Source: Gemmatirosa kalamazoonensis
GTDB lineage: Bacteria; Gemmatimonadota; Gemmatimonadetes; Gemmatimonadales; Gemmatimonadaceae
Length of the DNA: 64,000 nucleotides
Assembly (NCBI RefSeq): GCF_000522985.1
Contig: NZ_CP007129.1
Span: 62,001-126,000, forward strand
Reading direction: 5' to 3'
Shown here: positions 31,294 through 39,421 of the stretch, in pieces
Layout of the letters: each line of letters starts with the position of its first letter
How positions within the stretch are numbered: position 1 is the first letter of the stretch
Program-made: the position numbers and the translations under genes
The notes under the pieces: model-generated
Database searches by the model: none
What the model saw: the letters and a program-made list of their open reading frames with translations, nothing else
Told to the model about the DNA's origin: nothing

Positions 31294-31416
31294 CGGGCAC
31301 GGCCCGTCGTCGCGCATCTCACCGGAGCTGGGGTCGGGCACCGCCCGACCATGTGCGAGGCACCGCCTCATGGGGTGGGGGCACGGCCCCCGTGCTGCCT
31401 TGCGGGCACCGCCCGC
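31294..31416. repeat. Cluster of small GC hairpins upstream of the capsid gene
   Basis: Five hairpins with loops ACC or ACG lie in 123 bases: CGGGC-ACG-GCCCG (31294-31306), TCGGGC-ACC-GCCCGA (31334-31348), GAGGC-ACC-GCCTC (31357-31369), GGGGGC-ACG-GCCCCC (31377-31391) and GCGGGC-ACC-GCCCGC (31402-31416). They lie between scaffold and capsid genes (31147-31455), which is otherwise empty. Confidence 0.75.
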
Positions 31417-31455
31417 GTCATGCCGTCTGCTGTCGCGCTGTCGTACGACCGCGTG

Positions 31456-32229
31456 CTACTCGACGAGCTTCACCTGACCCCTCGCGATCGCGTCGAGATT
31501 CGCGCCGAACGCCGCGTTGTCGCCCACCTTGACCGTCTTGGCGTTCGCGTCGACGGTGCCGCGCGCCGCGTCGGCGGTCGCGCCGGTGCCGCTGGCTGCG
31601 CTGCCGGCGAAGAGCCCCGGGTACTGCGCGCGCAGGTCCTGCGCGACCCACTGCTCGACGGAGTAGACCGACTCGGTCCCGTCGGGCTGCAGAACGACCG
31701 GCTTCGTGCCGTCCTTGAGCTTCACCTGCTGCTTCGCGGCGAGCCGTGCGAGCTGCTTCGAGGCGGCGTCCTTCGGCTGCGCCTTGTCGATGGCCTCGTC
31801 GATGACGCGATCGAGCCGCTCGACCTCGAGCTCGGAGCGAAAGCGCGAGAGCTGCTCGGTGGCGGGCTTGAGCTCCTTCTCGCGCACCTCGGCGATGGCC
31901 GCGGCGATCGCCTTGTCGCGATCGGCGCCGCTCTCGAGGAGCGCGCGTACCTGCTCGACGGGCCGGTCGCCGATCACGTCGCGCAGCGGGCGGATCGAGT
32001 CCTCGAGCTGCTTCTTCTCGCGCAGCACGTCCGCCTTCGACCGCGAGACCGCGGAGAAGGTGGTGGACTTGTCGCCGTCGAGGATCGTGAGGTGAAGCTT
32101 CCCATCGGCACCGGAGACGTATTCCCCGCGGAGCGATTCGCGGAGGGCCTCGGGCAGGGAGTCGAGCGAGTCGATGACTGCGGGCAGCGGCATGAGATCA
32201 CGATGGCGCGGTACGGCTGTGTGCGGCAC
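31456..32229 (-). CDS. Phage scaffold-like protein
   Basis: GTG 32229 overlaps the upstream TAG (TAGTG). The 257-residue protein has a short N-terminal domain (LPEALRESLRGEYVSG, KLHLTILDGD) and a long charged helix region (about 65-170: KADVLREKKQLEDSIRPL, DKAIAAAIAEVREKEL). A flexible Gly/Ala end follows. This is the make-up of procapsid scaffolds and the gene is directly before the capsid gene. An internal ATG at 32193 is an alternative start. Confidence 0.7.
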   Translation of the reverse strand: MPHTAVPRHRDLMPLPAVIDSLDSLPEALRESLRGEYVSGADGKLHLTILDGDKSTTFSAVSRSKADVLREKKQLEDSIRPLRDVIGDRPVEQVRALLESGADRDKAIAAAIAEVREKELKPATEQLSRFRSELEVERLDRVIDEAIDKAQPKDAASKQLARLAAKQQVKLKDGTKPVVLQPDGTESVYSVEQWVAQDLRAQYPGLFAGSAASGTGATADAARGTVDANAKTVKVGDNAAFGANLDAIARGQVKLVE

Positions 32230-33272
32230 TAGCCCAACGGGCTAGGTCTGGCGTTGCGGTCCTCGATGGCGCGCGCCGCGAGCTCCCCGCTCGGCCAGAT
32301 GCGCGTCACGGCAGCGCAGCGGCAGTTGTAGTCGCCTTCGCCAACACGACGCCACACGCGGCCCGTGGCGGGGTCGCGGAACGGCTCGCCCTTCCGCACG
32401 GTGCGCCGGTGCATGCGGTGGTGCTGCGGGCGCTCGCGGCCGTCGAGCCGGGTCACCCACGTCGTGGTGATTCGATCGGCGGTCACGCGCCCGTCCGCGA
32501 TCGCCTGGTCCCACACGCTGTCCTGCGCGAGACGCAGCGCATCGAGCGTCGCGGTGCGAGTCGCGGTCTCCGCGCGCCACGCGAGGAGGCGCCGCTGGTA
32601 TGCGGCGACGCTCGTCTCGATCTGCTCGCGCGTGAGCGCCTTGCCGCCCTCCGCCGCACGCCGCAGCGGACCGTCGTAGCGCCGATCGCGCAGCGTGCGC
32701 GTGAGCGCCGTGCGGTCGGCGGTCTCCAGCTGGCGGCGGAAGCTCGCGACGAGCTGCACGTCATGCTCGCCGAGGCCGATGAGACTGCGCACCTGGCGAG
32801 CGGTCTCGCGCGGGTTCACGCCCGCCTCGATGCCGGCCGCGATCGCCGCGCGGAACCCCTCGCGCAGACTCTCGGTCATCGTGCGCAGCACCTCGGCGCG
32901 GTACGAGGCGAGCGTCGCCGACACTGCGGGGTGCAGCACGTCGAACGTGAAGCGGATCGCCGCACCGCCCGGGCGCGGCGACGGCACGGGTGGGAGGTCG
33001 CGTGCCCAGGCAGCACCGCCGGTCGAGAGCACGGCGCGCAGCGCGTCGCCGACGCCGTTGAGCGCCGCCACCGCGTGCGGCCCGCCGAACACCGCCTCGA
33101 GCGCCGCCTCCACGTCGCCGGTGGTGATCGCGCGCTCGATCGCCGAGAGCGTGGCGGCGTCGCGGATCTGGCGCACCGCGCGCAGCCAGGCGCGCGCGAC
33201 GTCGGGCGTGAGCCGATCGGCGAGCGCTTCGAGGCGCGCGAGTGCGCGTTGGTCTGCGGTCGGCGCCGTCAC
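32229..33272 (-). CDS. MuF-like minor head protein
   Basis: The 347-residue protein carries the Phage_Mu_F domain at its C-terminal end: RITTTWVTRLDGRERPQHHRMH, then PFRDPATG and GEGDYNCRCAAVTR, with the typical D-x-R-x-x-H and NCRC motifs. The N-terminal part is helical (ARLEALADRLTPDVARAW), and RQVRSLIGLGEHDVQLV in the middle is usual for the family. MuF proteins sit with the portal inside the capsid and are often ejected. The GTG start overlaps the upstream TGA (GTGA). Confidence 0.85.
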   Translation of the reverse strand: MTAPTADQRALARLEALADRLTPDVARAWLRAVRQIRDAATLSAIERAITTGDVEAALEAVFGGPHAVAALNGVGDALRAVLSTGGAAWARDLPPVPSPRPGGAAIRFTFDVLHPAVSATLASYRAEVLRTMTESLREGFRAAIAAGIEAGVNPRETARQVRSLIGLGEHDVQLVASFRRQLETADRTALTRTLRDRRYDGPLRRAAEGGKALTREQIETSVAAYQRRLLAWRAETATRTATLDALRLAQDSVWDQAIADGRVTADRITTTWVTRLDGRERPQHHRMHRRTVRKGEPFRDPATGRVWRRVGEGDYNCRCAAVTRIWPSGELAARAIEDRNARPSPLG

Positions 33273-33508
33273 GGATCGTCGGCGACCCGCCGATGCACGA
33301 TGTGCAGCCCGACTATGCCGTCGTAGAGCTCCGGGATCGCACAGGGCTCCCAGCCCTTACCCTCACAGCGGTAGCAGTCGGCGCCGGCTTCGCCCTCGCA
33401 CGCGGAACAGGCCTGCGAGACCGCCGGTCCGCACCAGCAGGTGAGCCCCTCGGTGTCGTGCGGCCGCACGTCGTCGAGCGGATAGGTGTGGACGTTAGGC
33501 ACCTGCAC
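33269..33508 (-). CDS. Small cysteine-rich (zinc) protein
   Basis: The 79-residue protein has CWCGP, then CSAC and CYRC spaced as in DnaJ-type zinc fingers (CEGEAGADCYRCEGKGWEPC). It probably binds zinc. It overlaps the C39-like gene by 14 bases and MuF by GTGA. The position between protease and MuF is unusual and no function is known. Confidence 0.6.
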   Translation of the reverse strand: MQVPNVHTYPLDDVRPHDTEGLTCWCGPAVSQACSACEGEAGADCYRCEGKGWEPCAIPELYDGIVGLHIVHRRVADDP

Positions 33509-34064
33509 CCCCCGGGGGGTCGACCCGATAGACCGCGGTCATGCTCACGACGCGCGGGTAGCGGTGCAGCCCCTGGAGCACGCCCCACCACGGGTCCAGC
33601 ACGCGCCCGTCGCGCAGCAGCACAACAGCGTGCTGCCCGCTGCCGCGCGTGTTGATCACCTCGACGAGATGAAGGTCCGCCCACGGCGCACACGGCCACG
33701 ACTCGCGCCGCGCTCCGTTCAGGCGGCTCAGGTAGTCGAAGCGGAGGCGCCACGCGAAGCCGTGGGCGTCGAGCACCTCCTGCCACTGGTAGCGGTGCGC
33801 GCCCTCGACGGTGAAGTCGTTGTGCGCGACGAAGTACTGCTTGGTCTCGAAGTACGTCTTGCCAATGATCATCGCGACGGCGGCGACGACGCAGCCGGAG
33901 TTCTCCGGCTGATACACGAACTTCACCGGTAGGTCCGTCGCCGTGCACGCGCAGGGCATCCGGTGGCGCTCTCCCGTGCCGCGATGGAGGATGAGGCGTG
34001 CCTTCTGATCGGCGCAGTCGGCGCACGCGATCGCGGCCGGCGCATCGGCGTTCAACGCGATCAC
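33495..34064 (-). CDS. C39-like papain-fold cysteine peptidase in the head module
   Basis: The 189-residue protein has a short Cys-rich start (ACADC, PCAC) and then a C39-like peptidase: the oxyanion Gln in YQPENSGC (Q52), the nucleophile C58 followed by VVAAVAMI, the His in GQHAVVLL (H145) and the Asp in VLDPWW (D157). C39 peptidases cut double-glycine leaders of bacteriocins or act as free papain-like hydrolases. In a head gene cluster the role could be prohead processing or an ejected effector. GTG 34064 overlaps the portal TGA; its TAA is inside GTTAGGC. Confidence 0.65.
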   Translation of the reverse strand: MIALNADAPAAIACADCADQKARLILHRGTGERHRMPCACTATDLPVKFVYQPENSGCVVAAVAMIIGKTYFETKQYFVAHNDFTVEGAHRYQWQEVLDAHGFAWRLRFDYLSRLNGARRESWPCAPWADLHLVEVINTRGSGQHAVVLLRDGRVLDPWWGVLQGLHRYPRVVSMTAVYRVDPPGGAGA

Positions 34065-35707
34065 GCCTCACTCCCAGCGTTCGGGTCGCCGTTGCCGTTC
34101 ACCGCGGCCGCGTCGCGCACGGCCTGGTCCTGCGCGGCGAGCGTCAGCTCCTCCTCCTCGAGGTCGATCGACTCCGGCAGCACTCCGCCGCTCGCAAGCA
34201 GCTTCAGGAACGTGCCGCGCGTGAGCCCACCATCCTTCCGGATCGTGTTGAGCGCGGTGAGCGTCGGCGCATCGAGCTGCCGCACGTCGTACGTCGTCTG
34301 CACGCGCACGGGCAACGCCTCGACCGGCGCCGCCGCCGAGGACGCGAAGCGCGCCGAGAACCCGACGCCCTGATCAAGCATGTCCTGCAGCCCGAGCGCC
34401 GCCAGCGCGAGCGAGGCGTGCCCCGCCTGCGCGTCGTACGCGCGGCCGGTCGCCGTCTCGGGCGCCGTGTCGCGGCGCAGCAGGAAGTCGAGCGACAGCG
34501 TGGCCATCTCCACGCGCAGCCGCTCGAGCTCGACCTGGCTGGCGGCCATCGCGTCCGCCGGCGCCGCGACGTACTTCACGTCCCCATTTCGCGGCACGTC
34601 GATCGAGGTACCCGGGCCCACGGCGACCTGGGGGAACCGACCATCGTCGCCCGGCTCGCGGCCGACAAGCACGAGGATCGGCGCGAGGGAGAGCGCCATC
34701 GACCAACGGCGGTCGCTCGCCGTGCGGTAGTAGTCCGCGTTCGTGTCCGCGAGCGCGAGCAGCGGCGAGTCGGCGACGAAGGGCGCCGTATGCGGGCTGC
34801 CGTAGCCGACGGCGAACGGGATGACGCCGAACGAGCGGCCGGTGCCGTCGAGCACCCAGCCCGCCTCGCGTGCGACGAAGCGTACCGGCTCCGCCTCGCC
34901 GGGCCGCTCGACGCGGTCCCAGAGGACGTAGCGCACGCCGAGCGGTCGCTCGGCGTCGGTGCCCGCGGCGGGATCGTCCGTCCGCACGAGCAGGAGCTCG
35001 CGGAAGCGCCGCGTGGCCGTGACGCCGTACGCGCCGGCGTTCGTCTCGACACGCTCCTCGAGCACGAGCCGCGTGAGCGCGAGCCGCGTCCCGCCCTGCA
35101 CGGGATCCACGGCGAGGCCGATGCGCCAGTTCAGGATCTGGTCGCGGCGGTAGGGCAGGAGCCGCGCGACGACGCGCGTGCTCGCGTCGGGCACCGTGCC
35201 GTCGAGCCGCGGCGGCACGTCGACGAGCAGCCCGGCCAGTCCGTCGGTGAGCATGTCGCGGAACACGCCGCGCGCGACCGTCGCGAGGTCGTGGCCCATG
35301 CCGTCGGCATCCTTCGCGAGCGCCTCGAGCGCGTCCGGCAGCGGCGCGGGTTCGGTGCTGCCCTCAGGGTCATCCCGCTTCGGACGCTGCGGCGGGACGA
35401 GCGCCGGCGGCGTGGAGAACACCATGCCGAGCGAGGCGATGAGCGCGCGCCCGGTGGCCGCGTACACGGAGCTGTACTTCGTGCGGGCCTTGTAGGTGTC
35501 CGAACTCTCGCCCTCCCACTTCGGGAGGTGGGTCGGACCTGCGCGGCGCACCGCGTCGGTGCCGGCGACGAAGTCGCGGACGCGACCGAGCTGCTCGCGC
35601 GCGTTCTCGAGCTCCTGCCGCGCGTAGTCGGGGCGCTGCTCGGGCGGCGCACTGCCCAGGATGTCGGCGGGGAGGGCGCCGTTAGGCGCGGCGGTCGTGG
35701 TAGCCAT
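34061..35707 (-). CDS. Phage portal protein (DUF4055 type)
   Basis: The 548-residue protein fits DUF4055 portals: YARQELENAREQLGRVRDFVAGTDAV is the usual opening, then THLPKWEGES, YKARTKYSSVYAATGRAL and PALVPPQRP. In the middle are RVVARLLPYRRDQILNWR and FGVIPFAVGYGS. The C-terminus is helical with VEMATLSLDFLLRRDTA and ESIDLEEEELTLA. Portals form the dodecameric DNA gate and bind the terminase, whose genes are upstream. A C/T-rich leader precedes the ATG. Confidence 0.85.
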   Translation of the reverse strand: MATTTAAPNGALPADILGSAPPEQRPDYARQELENAREQLGRVRDFVAGTDAVRRAGPTHLPKWEGESSDTYKARTKYSSVYAATGRALIASLGMVFSTPPALVPPQRPKRDDPEGSTEPAPLPDALEALAKDADGMGHDLATVARGVFRDMLTDGLAGLLVDVPPRLDGTVPDASTRVVARLLPYRRDQILNWRIGLAVDPVQGGTRLALTRLVLEERVETNAGAYGVTATRRFRELLLVRTDDPAAGTDAERPLGVRYVLWDRVERPGEAEPVRFVAREAGWVLDGTGRSFGVIPFAVGYGSPHTAPFVADSPLLALADTNADYYRTASDRRWSMALSLAPILVLVGREPGDDGRFPQVAVGPGTSIDVPRNGDVKYVAAPADAMAASQVELERLRVEMATLSLDFLLRRDTAPETATGRAYDAQAGHASLALAALGLQDMLDQGVGFSARFASSAAAPVEALPVRVQTTYDVRQLDAPTLTALNTIRKDGGLTRGTFLKLLASGGVLPESIDLEEEELTLAAQDQAVRDAAAVNGNGDPNAGSEA

Positions 35708-35725
35708 GGTGAACGACGGAGGGGA

Positions 35726-35920
35726 TCAGAGGCGGCCGAACGCGAGCAGCATCGAACGCCGGCCGATGTAGAGGGCGAGGCCGGCGATCTCGTCGCCGCG
35801 TGGGCACGTGATGCCCCAGCGTGGCGACGTGAAGCGCGCGCGGGTGAGCGAGAGGCAGTGCGAGCGGGCGACGAGAATCCAGCCGGTCCACCCGTCGTGG
35901 CGGTGTGCGAGGAGGCGCAT
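35726..35920 (-). CDS. Small hypothetical protein (64 aa)
   Basis: The ATG at 35920 lies two bases after the upstream TGA. The product is basic and beta-rich (TGWILVARSHCLSLTRARF, then ALYIGRRSMLLAF). No motif is recognised. Close packing between two phage genes supports it as real. Confidence 0.45.
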   Translation of the reverse strand: MRLLAHRHDGWTGWILVARSHCLSLTRARFTSPRWGITCPRGDEIAGLALYIGRRSMLLAFGRL

Positions 35921-35922
35921 GG

Positions 35923-36225
35923 TCAGAGGGCGGTCTGGTCGGTGCGGGCGCCGTGCGCGACATTCGCGCGGCGCGCAGCCTGGCCGAACACGCTGTCCAT
36001 GAAAGCGAACGGGTTGCCGGCAGCGCGCTGCGCGATCTCCTCCATGTCGGCGGCCCGGTGCGCGGCGTCGGCGACGGCGCGCTCGCGGCGCACGACGGCG
36101 GCGACGAACTGCGCGACGAGGCCGGAGAGCTCGCGGGCCTGCGTCGCGTCGGGGACGTTCGCGTTGACCCAGCGGGCGAGCGCGGCGTTCGTCTCGGCGA
36201 CGGCCTCGTTGTGCGTGGTGGCCAT
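35923..36225 (-). CDS. Hypothetical phage protein (100 aa)
   Basis: The 100-residue, mainly helical protein (NEAVAETNAALARWVNANV, LVAQFVAAVVRRERAVADAA) lies between terminase large subunit and portal. No family was recognised. The interval just after the terminase stop is only 17 bases, so it is probably in the same transcript. Confidence 0.55.
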   Translation of the reverse strand: MATTHNEAVAETNAALARWVNANVPDATQARELSGLVAQFVAAVVRRERAVADAAHRAADMEEIAQRAAGNPFAFMDSVFGQAARRANVAHGARTDQTAL

Positions 36226-36242
36226 GGTTTCGTTGGTGGTGA

Positions 36243-37679
36243 TCAGCGGTAGGTGCCCGTGCCCCAGACGCCCACGGGCGCGGAGCGGCCGAGCCACGCG
36301 AGCATCTCGGAGACGAGCATGTCGCGGCCGTTCAGGTCGTAGCGCCCGTCCGCGCCGCGGCGCACCGCGAACGCGTCGCGCAGCGCGGCCTTCGACGGGT
36401 TGCCCGCGACACGCTCGACTGCGGCGGTCACGAGCTCGCGGCCGGCGTCGAGCATGAGCGGCTTCGACTCGGCCGTCGTCGCCCAGCCGATGCGGCCGGA
36501 CTGCTCGCGCTGCGACTGGTCGTGCGCGACGCGATGGTAGATCGCGGCGAGCGGGTACTGGTGGTCGTCCACCAGGTGGCGCAGCACCGTGATGCCGTGC
36601 GCGTTCTTCTCGACGACGAGGAAGGCCGGCGTGCCGCCGACGGCGAGCCGACGGCCCCACGTGTTGAGCAGCGCCGCGAACTCGCGGGGCGTGATGTTCG
36701 GATCCTCGAAGGTCGCGCGCAGCTTCCACGTCGTGCGCGTGCGCGCCGTGAACGTGCTGCGGTCGCCGCCGGTGCCCTCCGCCGTGTCGGCGCCGATGAT
36801 CACGCGCTCGTTCGTCGGCGCGTCGTAGAGCTGCAGCGCGCCATTCAGCTCGACCGAACGTGGCTCCGGCGCGGCGAGCATGAGCGCTTTGATCTGCTGC
36901 GCGTCGAAGAACATCCCGCCGACGGCGGCCCAGCAGCTCTCGGGATCCTCGGCGTACTCCTGGAGGAACAGCGTGCGCGTGAGCTCCGCGATCTTCGCGC
37001 GGCGCCACTTGAGCTGCTCAAGGTCCAAGCCGTGGGCCGTGAGGAGCAGCTGCTCCTCGTCGGTGAGCGCCCCGAGCTCGTCGTAGGCGAACAGCGGTAG
37101 GCGGTAGTTCGCGCGGTCGCAGAGCCACCACGGGTAGAACACGGCGCGGTAGCCGCGCGCGGCCGCCTCGCGCCAGAAGTTGTGCGCGGGGCTGTCGAAG
37201 CCCGAGGCGGTCGTCTCGAGGACGACGATCGAGCCCTGCGGCACGAGTGCCGGCGTGACGCTGCCTAACAACGCGACCGGGTCGCCCCAGAAGGCGAACT
37301 CGGAGCCGTGGAAGCGCTTGATCGTGAGCCCGCGGCCCGTGCGCTTCGATCCGGCGGTGCCGGTGTAGAGCCGCGCGTCGCGCCCGGGGAAGCTCACCTC
37401 GGTCGTACCCTTCTCGCCGAGGCGCGGCAGGAGCGCCGGCGGGAAGTGCTCGATCGCGCGCGTCGTGATGCCGAAGAGCTTCTCGGTGTCTTCCTTCGTG
37501 TGCGCGAGCGTGAGCGCGTCGAACCCGCGCTCGCTCCAGATCTGGTGCAGCGCGCGCCCCTGCTGGTCCGTCGACACGCCACCCTGCCGGGCCTTCAGGA
37601 CCATGATGCGGGCCTGGCCCTTTGTGGTGAGCTCCTCGCGCTCGACGTCGCCGATCGCGCGCTGCACGTCGTTCAGCAC
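36243..37679 (-). CDS. terL: Terminase large subunit (start unclear, coding extends to 37805)
   Basis: From the first usable start (GTG 37679) the protein has 478 residues. Walker A is KARQGGVST (about 29-37), the coupling/Walker B region is VVLETTASGFDSPAHNFW (about 149-166), and the nuclease begins with IIGADTAEGTGGDRS. The conserved N-terminal terminase motif, with AEWARRCYRIRDKHGRI and then PFVLNDVQ, is encoded upstream of 37679 in the same open frame, back to the TAA of terS at 37806. That 42-codon stretch contains no ATG, GTG, TTG or CTG until a late CTG, so the real start or a readthrough mechanism is unknown. The ATPase packages DNA through the portal. Confidence 0.85.
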   Translation of the reverse strand: MLNDVQRAIGDVEREELTTKGQARIMVLKARQGGVSTDQQGRALHQIWSERGFDALTLAHTKEDTEKLFGITTRAIEHFPPALLPRLGEKGTTEVSFPGRDARLYTGTAGSKRTGRGLTIKRFHGSEFAFWGDPVALLGSVTPALVPQGSIVVLETTASGFDSPAHNFWREAAARGYRAVFYPWWLCDRANYRLPLFAYDELGALTDEEQLLLTAHGLDLEQLKWRRAKIAELTRTLFLQEYAEDPESCWAAVGGMFFDAQQIKALMLAAPEPRSVELNGALQLYDAPTNERVIIGADTAEGTGGDRSTFTARTRTTWKLRATFEDPNITPREFAALLNTWGRRLAVGGTPAFLVVEKNAHGITVLRHLVDDHQYPLAAIYHRVAHDQSQREQSGRIGWATTAESKPLMLDAGRELVTAAVERVAGNPSKAALRDAFAVRRGADGRYDLNGRDMLVSEMLAWLGRSAPVGVWGTGTYR

Positions 37680-37805
37680 GAACGGCAGGATCCGTCCGTG
37701 CTTGTCGCGGATGCGGTAGCAGCGCCGCGCCCACTCCGCGTAGTCGACGCGGAGCCGGTCGACGAACGCGATCGCGCGCGCGCGCGCCGCGCCGGCGGGG
37801 CTGAC

Positions 37806-38552
37806 TTACTCGCCGTCGCCAGCATCGCCCGCACTCTCGCGCTCCGCCTCGTCGAGCAGGTCCTCGATCGTCTTGTCGCGCGTCTCCACGCGCTCGACGA
37901 GCATGCCGAGGTGCTTCGCGACGTTGAGCAGCGCGCCGTCCTGGTCGCGCATCCGCACGTCGACGCCGTGCTGCGTCTCCTTCACGCCGGCGTACAGGCG
38001 GAGCGCCGCCGGCGACAGCCGCCGCGTGTCCTTCACGAGCACGCGCGCGACGCCGTCGCCCCAGCAGCGCTGGCACTTCGGATTCGGGTCGCGCCGCGGG
38101 TCGTACCCGATGCCACCCTGCTCGTCGAAGGCCGGGAACGCGTCGGCCGCGCGCTTCTTCTTCCGCTCCCAGGCGGCGCGCTCGAGGTCATACTTCGCGC
38201 GATCGCGCTGCAGCTCCACGGCGGTGCGCTGGTACATCCCGCCGCGGCCGTGGCAGTAGCGGCACGAGCGGCGCTGCACCTCCACCAGCTCGTTCGGGTT
38301 CGCATTCGCGAGGTCCCACCAGCGCTGGAGGACGTCGTCCGCCTCGATCTGCGTGCGGAGCGAGCGGGCCGCCTTCGCTTCCCGGATCGCCGCGGCGATC
38401 TGCGGTTTCTGGAGGTTCTCGTAGCCGATGTTGGCCGCCACGCGCGCCGAGTAGCCGGCCCGAATCGCCGCCTGCGTCGCGTTCAGGTCGACGATGAACT
38501 CCTCGACGAAGCGCTGCTGCTTGGGCGTCAGCGCGGGCGCATCGGACGTCAC
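37806..38552 (-). CDS. terS: Terminase small subunit
   Basis: GTG 38552 overlaps the upstream TGA (GTGA) and gives 248 residues. The N-terminal domain is the Terminase_2 fold: LTPKQQRFVEEFIVDLNATQAAIRAGYS, read as helix-turn-helix, then VAANIGYENLQKPQI. It contains extra CxxC pairs (SCRYCHGRG and CQRCWGDG), which could bind zinc, and a helical C-terminus that should mediate oligomerisation. It recognises phage DNA and hands it to the large subunit. The single TAA at 37806 is in frame with the large subunit. Confidence 0.85.
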   Translation of the reverse strand: MTSDAPALTPKQQRFVEEFIVDLNATQAAIRAGYSARVAANIGYENLQKPQIAAAIREAKAARSLRTQIEADDVLQRWWDLANANPNELVEVQRRSCRYCHGRGGMYQRTAVELQRDRAKYDLERAAWERKKKRAADAFPAFDEQGGIGYDPRRDPNPKCQRCWGDGVARVLVKDTRRLSPAALRLYAGVKETQHGVDVRMRDQDGALLNVAKHLGMLVERVETRDKTIEDLLDEAERESAGDAGDGE

Positions 38553-38911
38553 GACGCCAGCTGCAGCGGAGCCGCGGAGCCGTGCAGCGCGCGGTCGGCC
38601 GCGCGGTCCGCCTCGAGCATCCGGGCGAGGCGGCCGAGCCGGGGCCCTTCCCATGCGCAGCGGCTCGCGACCGCCTGGGCGAGCTGCTCGACGCGCGCGC
38701 GGCAGATGCCGAGCAGCGCCGCGGCCTCACGCTTCGAGTAGCCGGCGACCAGGAGCTCGGCGACCGCGCGCTCCCGGGGCGTCAGGGAACGCGAGGGCCG
38801 GCGAGCGGCAGGGCGCGCGGCCAGCGGCCGGGGAGTGCAGCGACGGAACGTGACGCGGTTCTCGGGCACCTTGCCACGAAACCCGATTGTAGCCGGCCCG
38901 ACCATTGGCAC
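38549..38911 (-). CDS. LuxR/sigma-4-type HTH protein
   Basis: The 120-residue protein has a basic N-terminal 40 residues and then a LuxR/sigma region-4-like HTH: LTPRERAVAELLVAGYSKREAA, then ALLGICRARVEQLAQA. GTG 38911 or ATG 38905 can start it. A perfect 22-bp palindrome lies directly upstream (38923-38944), so autoregulation or control of the late operon is likely. Its TGA overlaps the terS start. By position it may be the late-gene regulator. Confidence 0.65.
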   Translation of the reverse strand: MPMVGPATIGFRGKVPENRVTFRRCTPRPLAARPAARRPSRSLTPRERAVAELLVAGYSKREAAALLGICRARVEQLAQAVASRCAWEGPRLGRLARMLEADRAADRALHGSAAPLQLAS

Positions 38912-38922
38912 ATGCGGCTAGC

Positions 38923-38944
38923 CACATGTGTCTAGACACATGTG
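38923..38944. promoter_or_regulatory. Perfect 22-bp palindrome (operator)
   Basis: The half-site CACATGTGTCT is followed by its exact complement. A further GGCACATG at 38907-38914 and CATGTGCC at 38939-38946 extend the symmetry. It lies in the only gap between two HTH genes and 12 bases before the terminase-side HTH gene. A perfect 22-bp palindrome is not expected by chance in 64 kb. Confidence 0.75.
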
Positions 38945-38975
38945 CCGAGAACCCGCCAGTCCGCAGAGGGCAGCG

Positions 38976-39266
38976 TTAGGCCGCGTGGTCCTGTGAGACG
39001 GGGAGCTCCCGGTCGCGCGGCGCCACCGACTCCGCCAGCCGCCGCATCGCGTACAGGACGACACGGTCCTTCGTCCCCGCGTTCGGGGCCCAGTCGTCGG
39101 GCAGCTGCGCCGCGATGTCCTCGACGTGCTGGCGCACCGTGCGCTTCGACACCCCCAGCGCGTGCGCGATCTGCTTGTAGCCCGGCGCCTCGGCGAGGAG
39201 GGCGAGGACACGGGCCTGGGCGGGCGTCAGCGGCCGCCGGAGCTCCACGACGGCGCGCATCGGCAT
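38976..39266 (-). CDS. LuxR-type HTH protein
   Basis: The 96-residue protein is little more than a GerE/LuxR helix-turn-helix: RPLTPAQARVLALLAEAPGYKQIAHALGVS, in two helices, then KRTVRQHVEDIAAQL. There is no sensor domain, so activity would be set by its concentration. It is the second HTH gene of this kind in a row and its TAA is inside GTTAGGC. The gap 39267-39421 upstream shows nothing. It probably acts on the palindrome at 38923. Confidence 0.75.
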   Translation of the reverse strand: MPMRAVVELRRPLTPAQARVLALLAEAPGYKQIAHALGVSKRTVRQHVEDIAAQLPDDWAPNAGTKDRVVLYAMRRLAESVAPRDRELPVSQDHAA

Positions 39267-39421
39267 CTCAGCCCTGCGCTCCTCGGGACTCGCTCATCGT
39301 GTCGTACACGTTGCGCATCGGCGTCGGCTACGGATCGGGGTGTGGCGCCGCGCGCTGGCGGTCTCGTTCGACCACCGAGCGCGCGGGCCCATCTCAACAG
39401 ACGACCTGGGCTACTACCCCG

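Noticed and set aside
28759-32232. Very long open frame (over 1100 codons) on the plus strand opposite head genes
   Set aside because: It is antisense to well-recognised capsid, scaffold and connector genes. Its product is a low-complexity Arg/Ala/Gly string, as expected when high GC removes stop codons.
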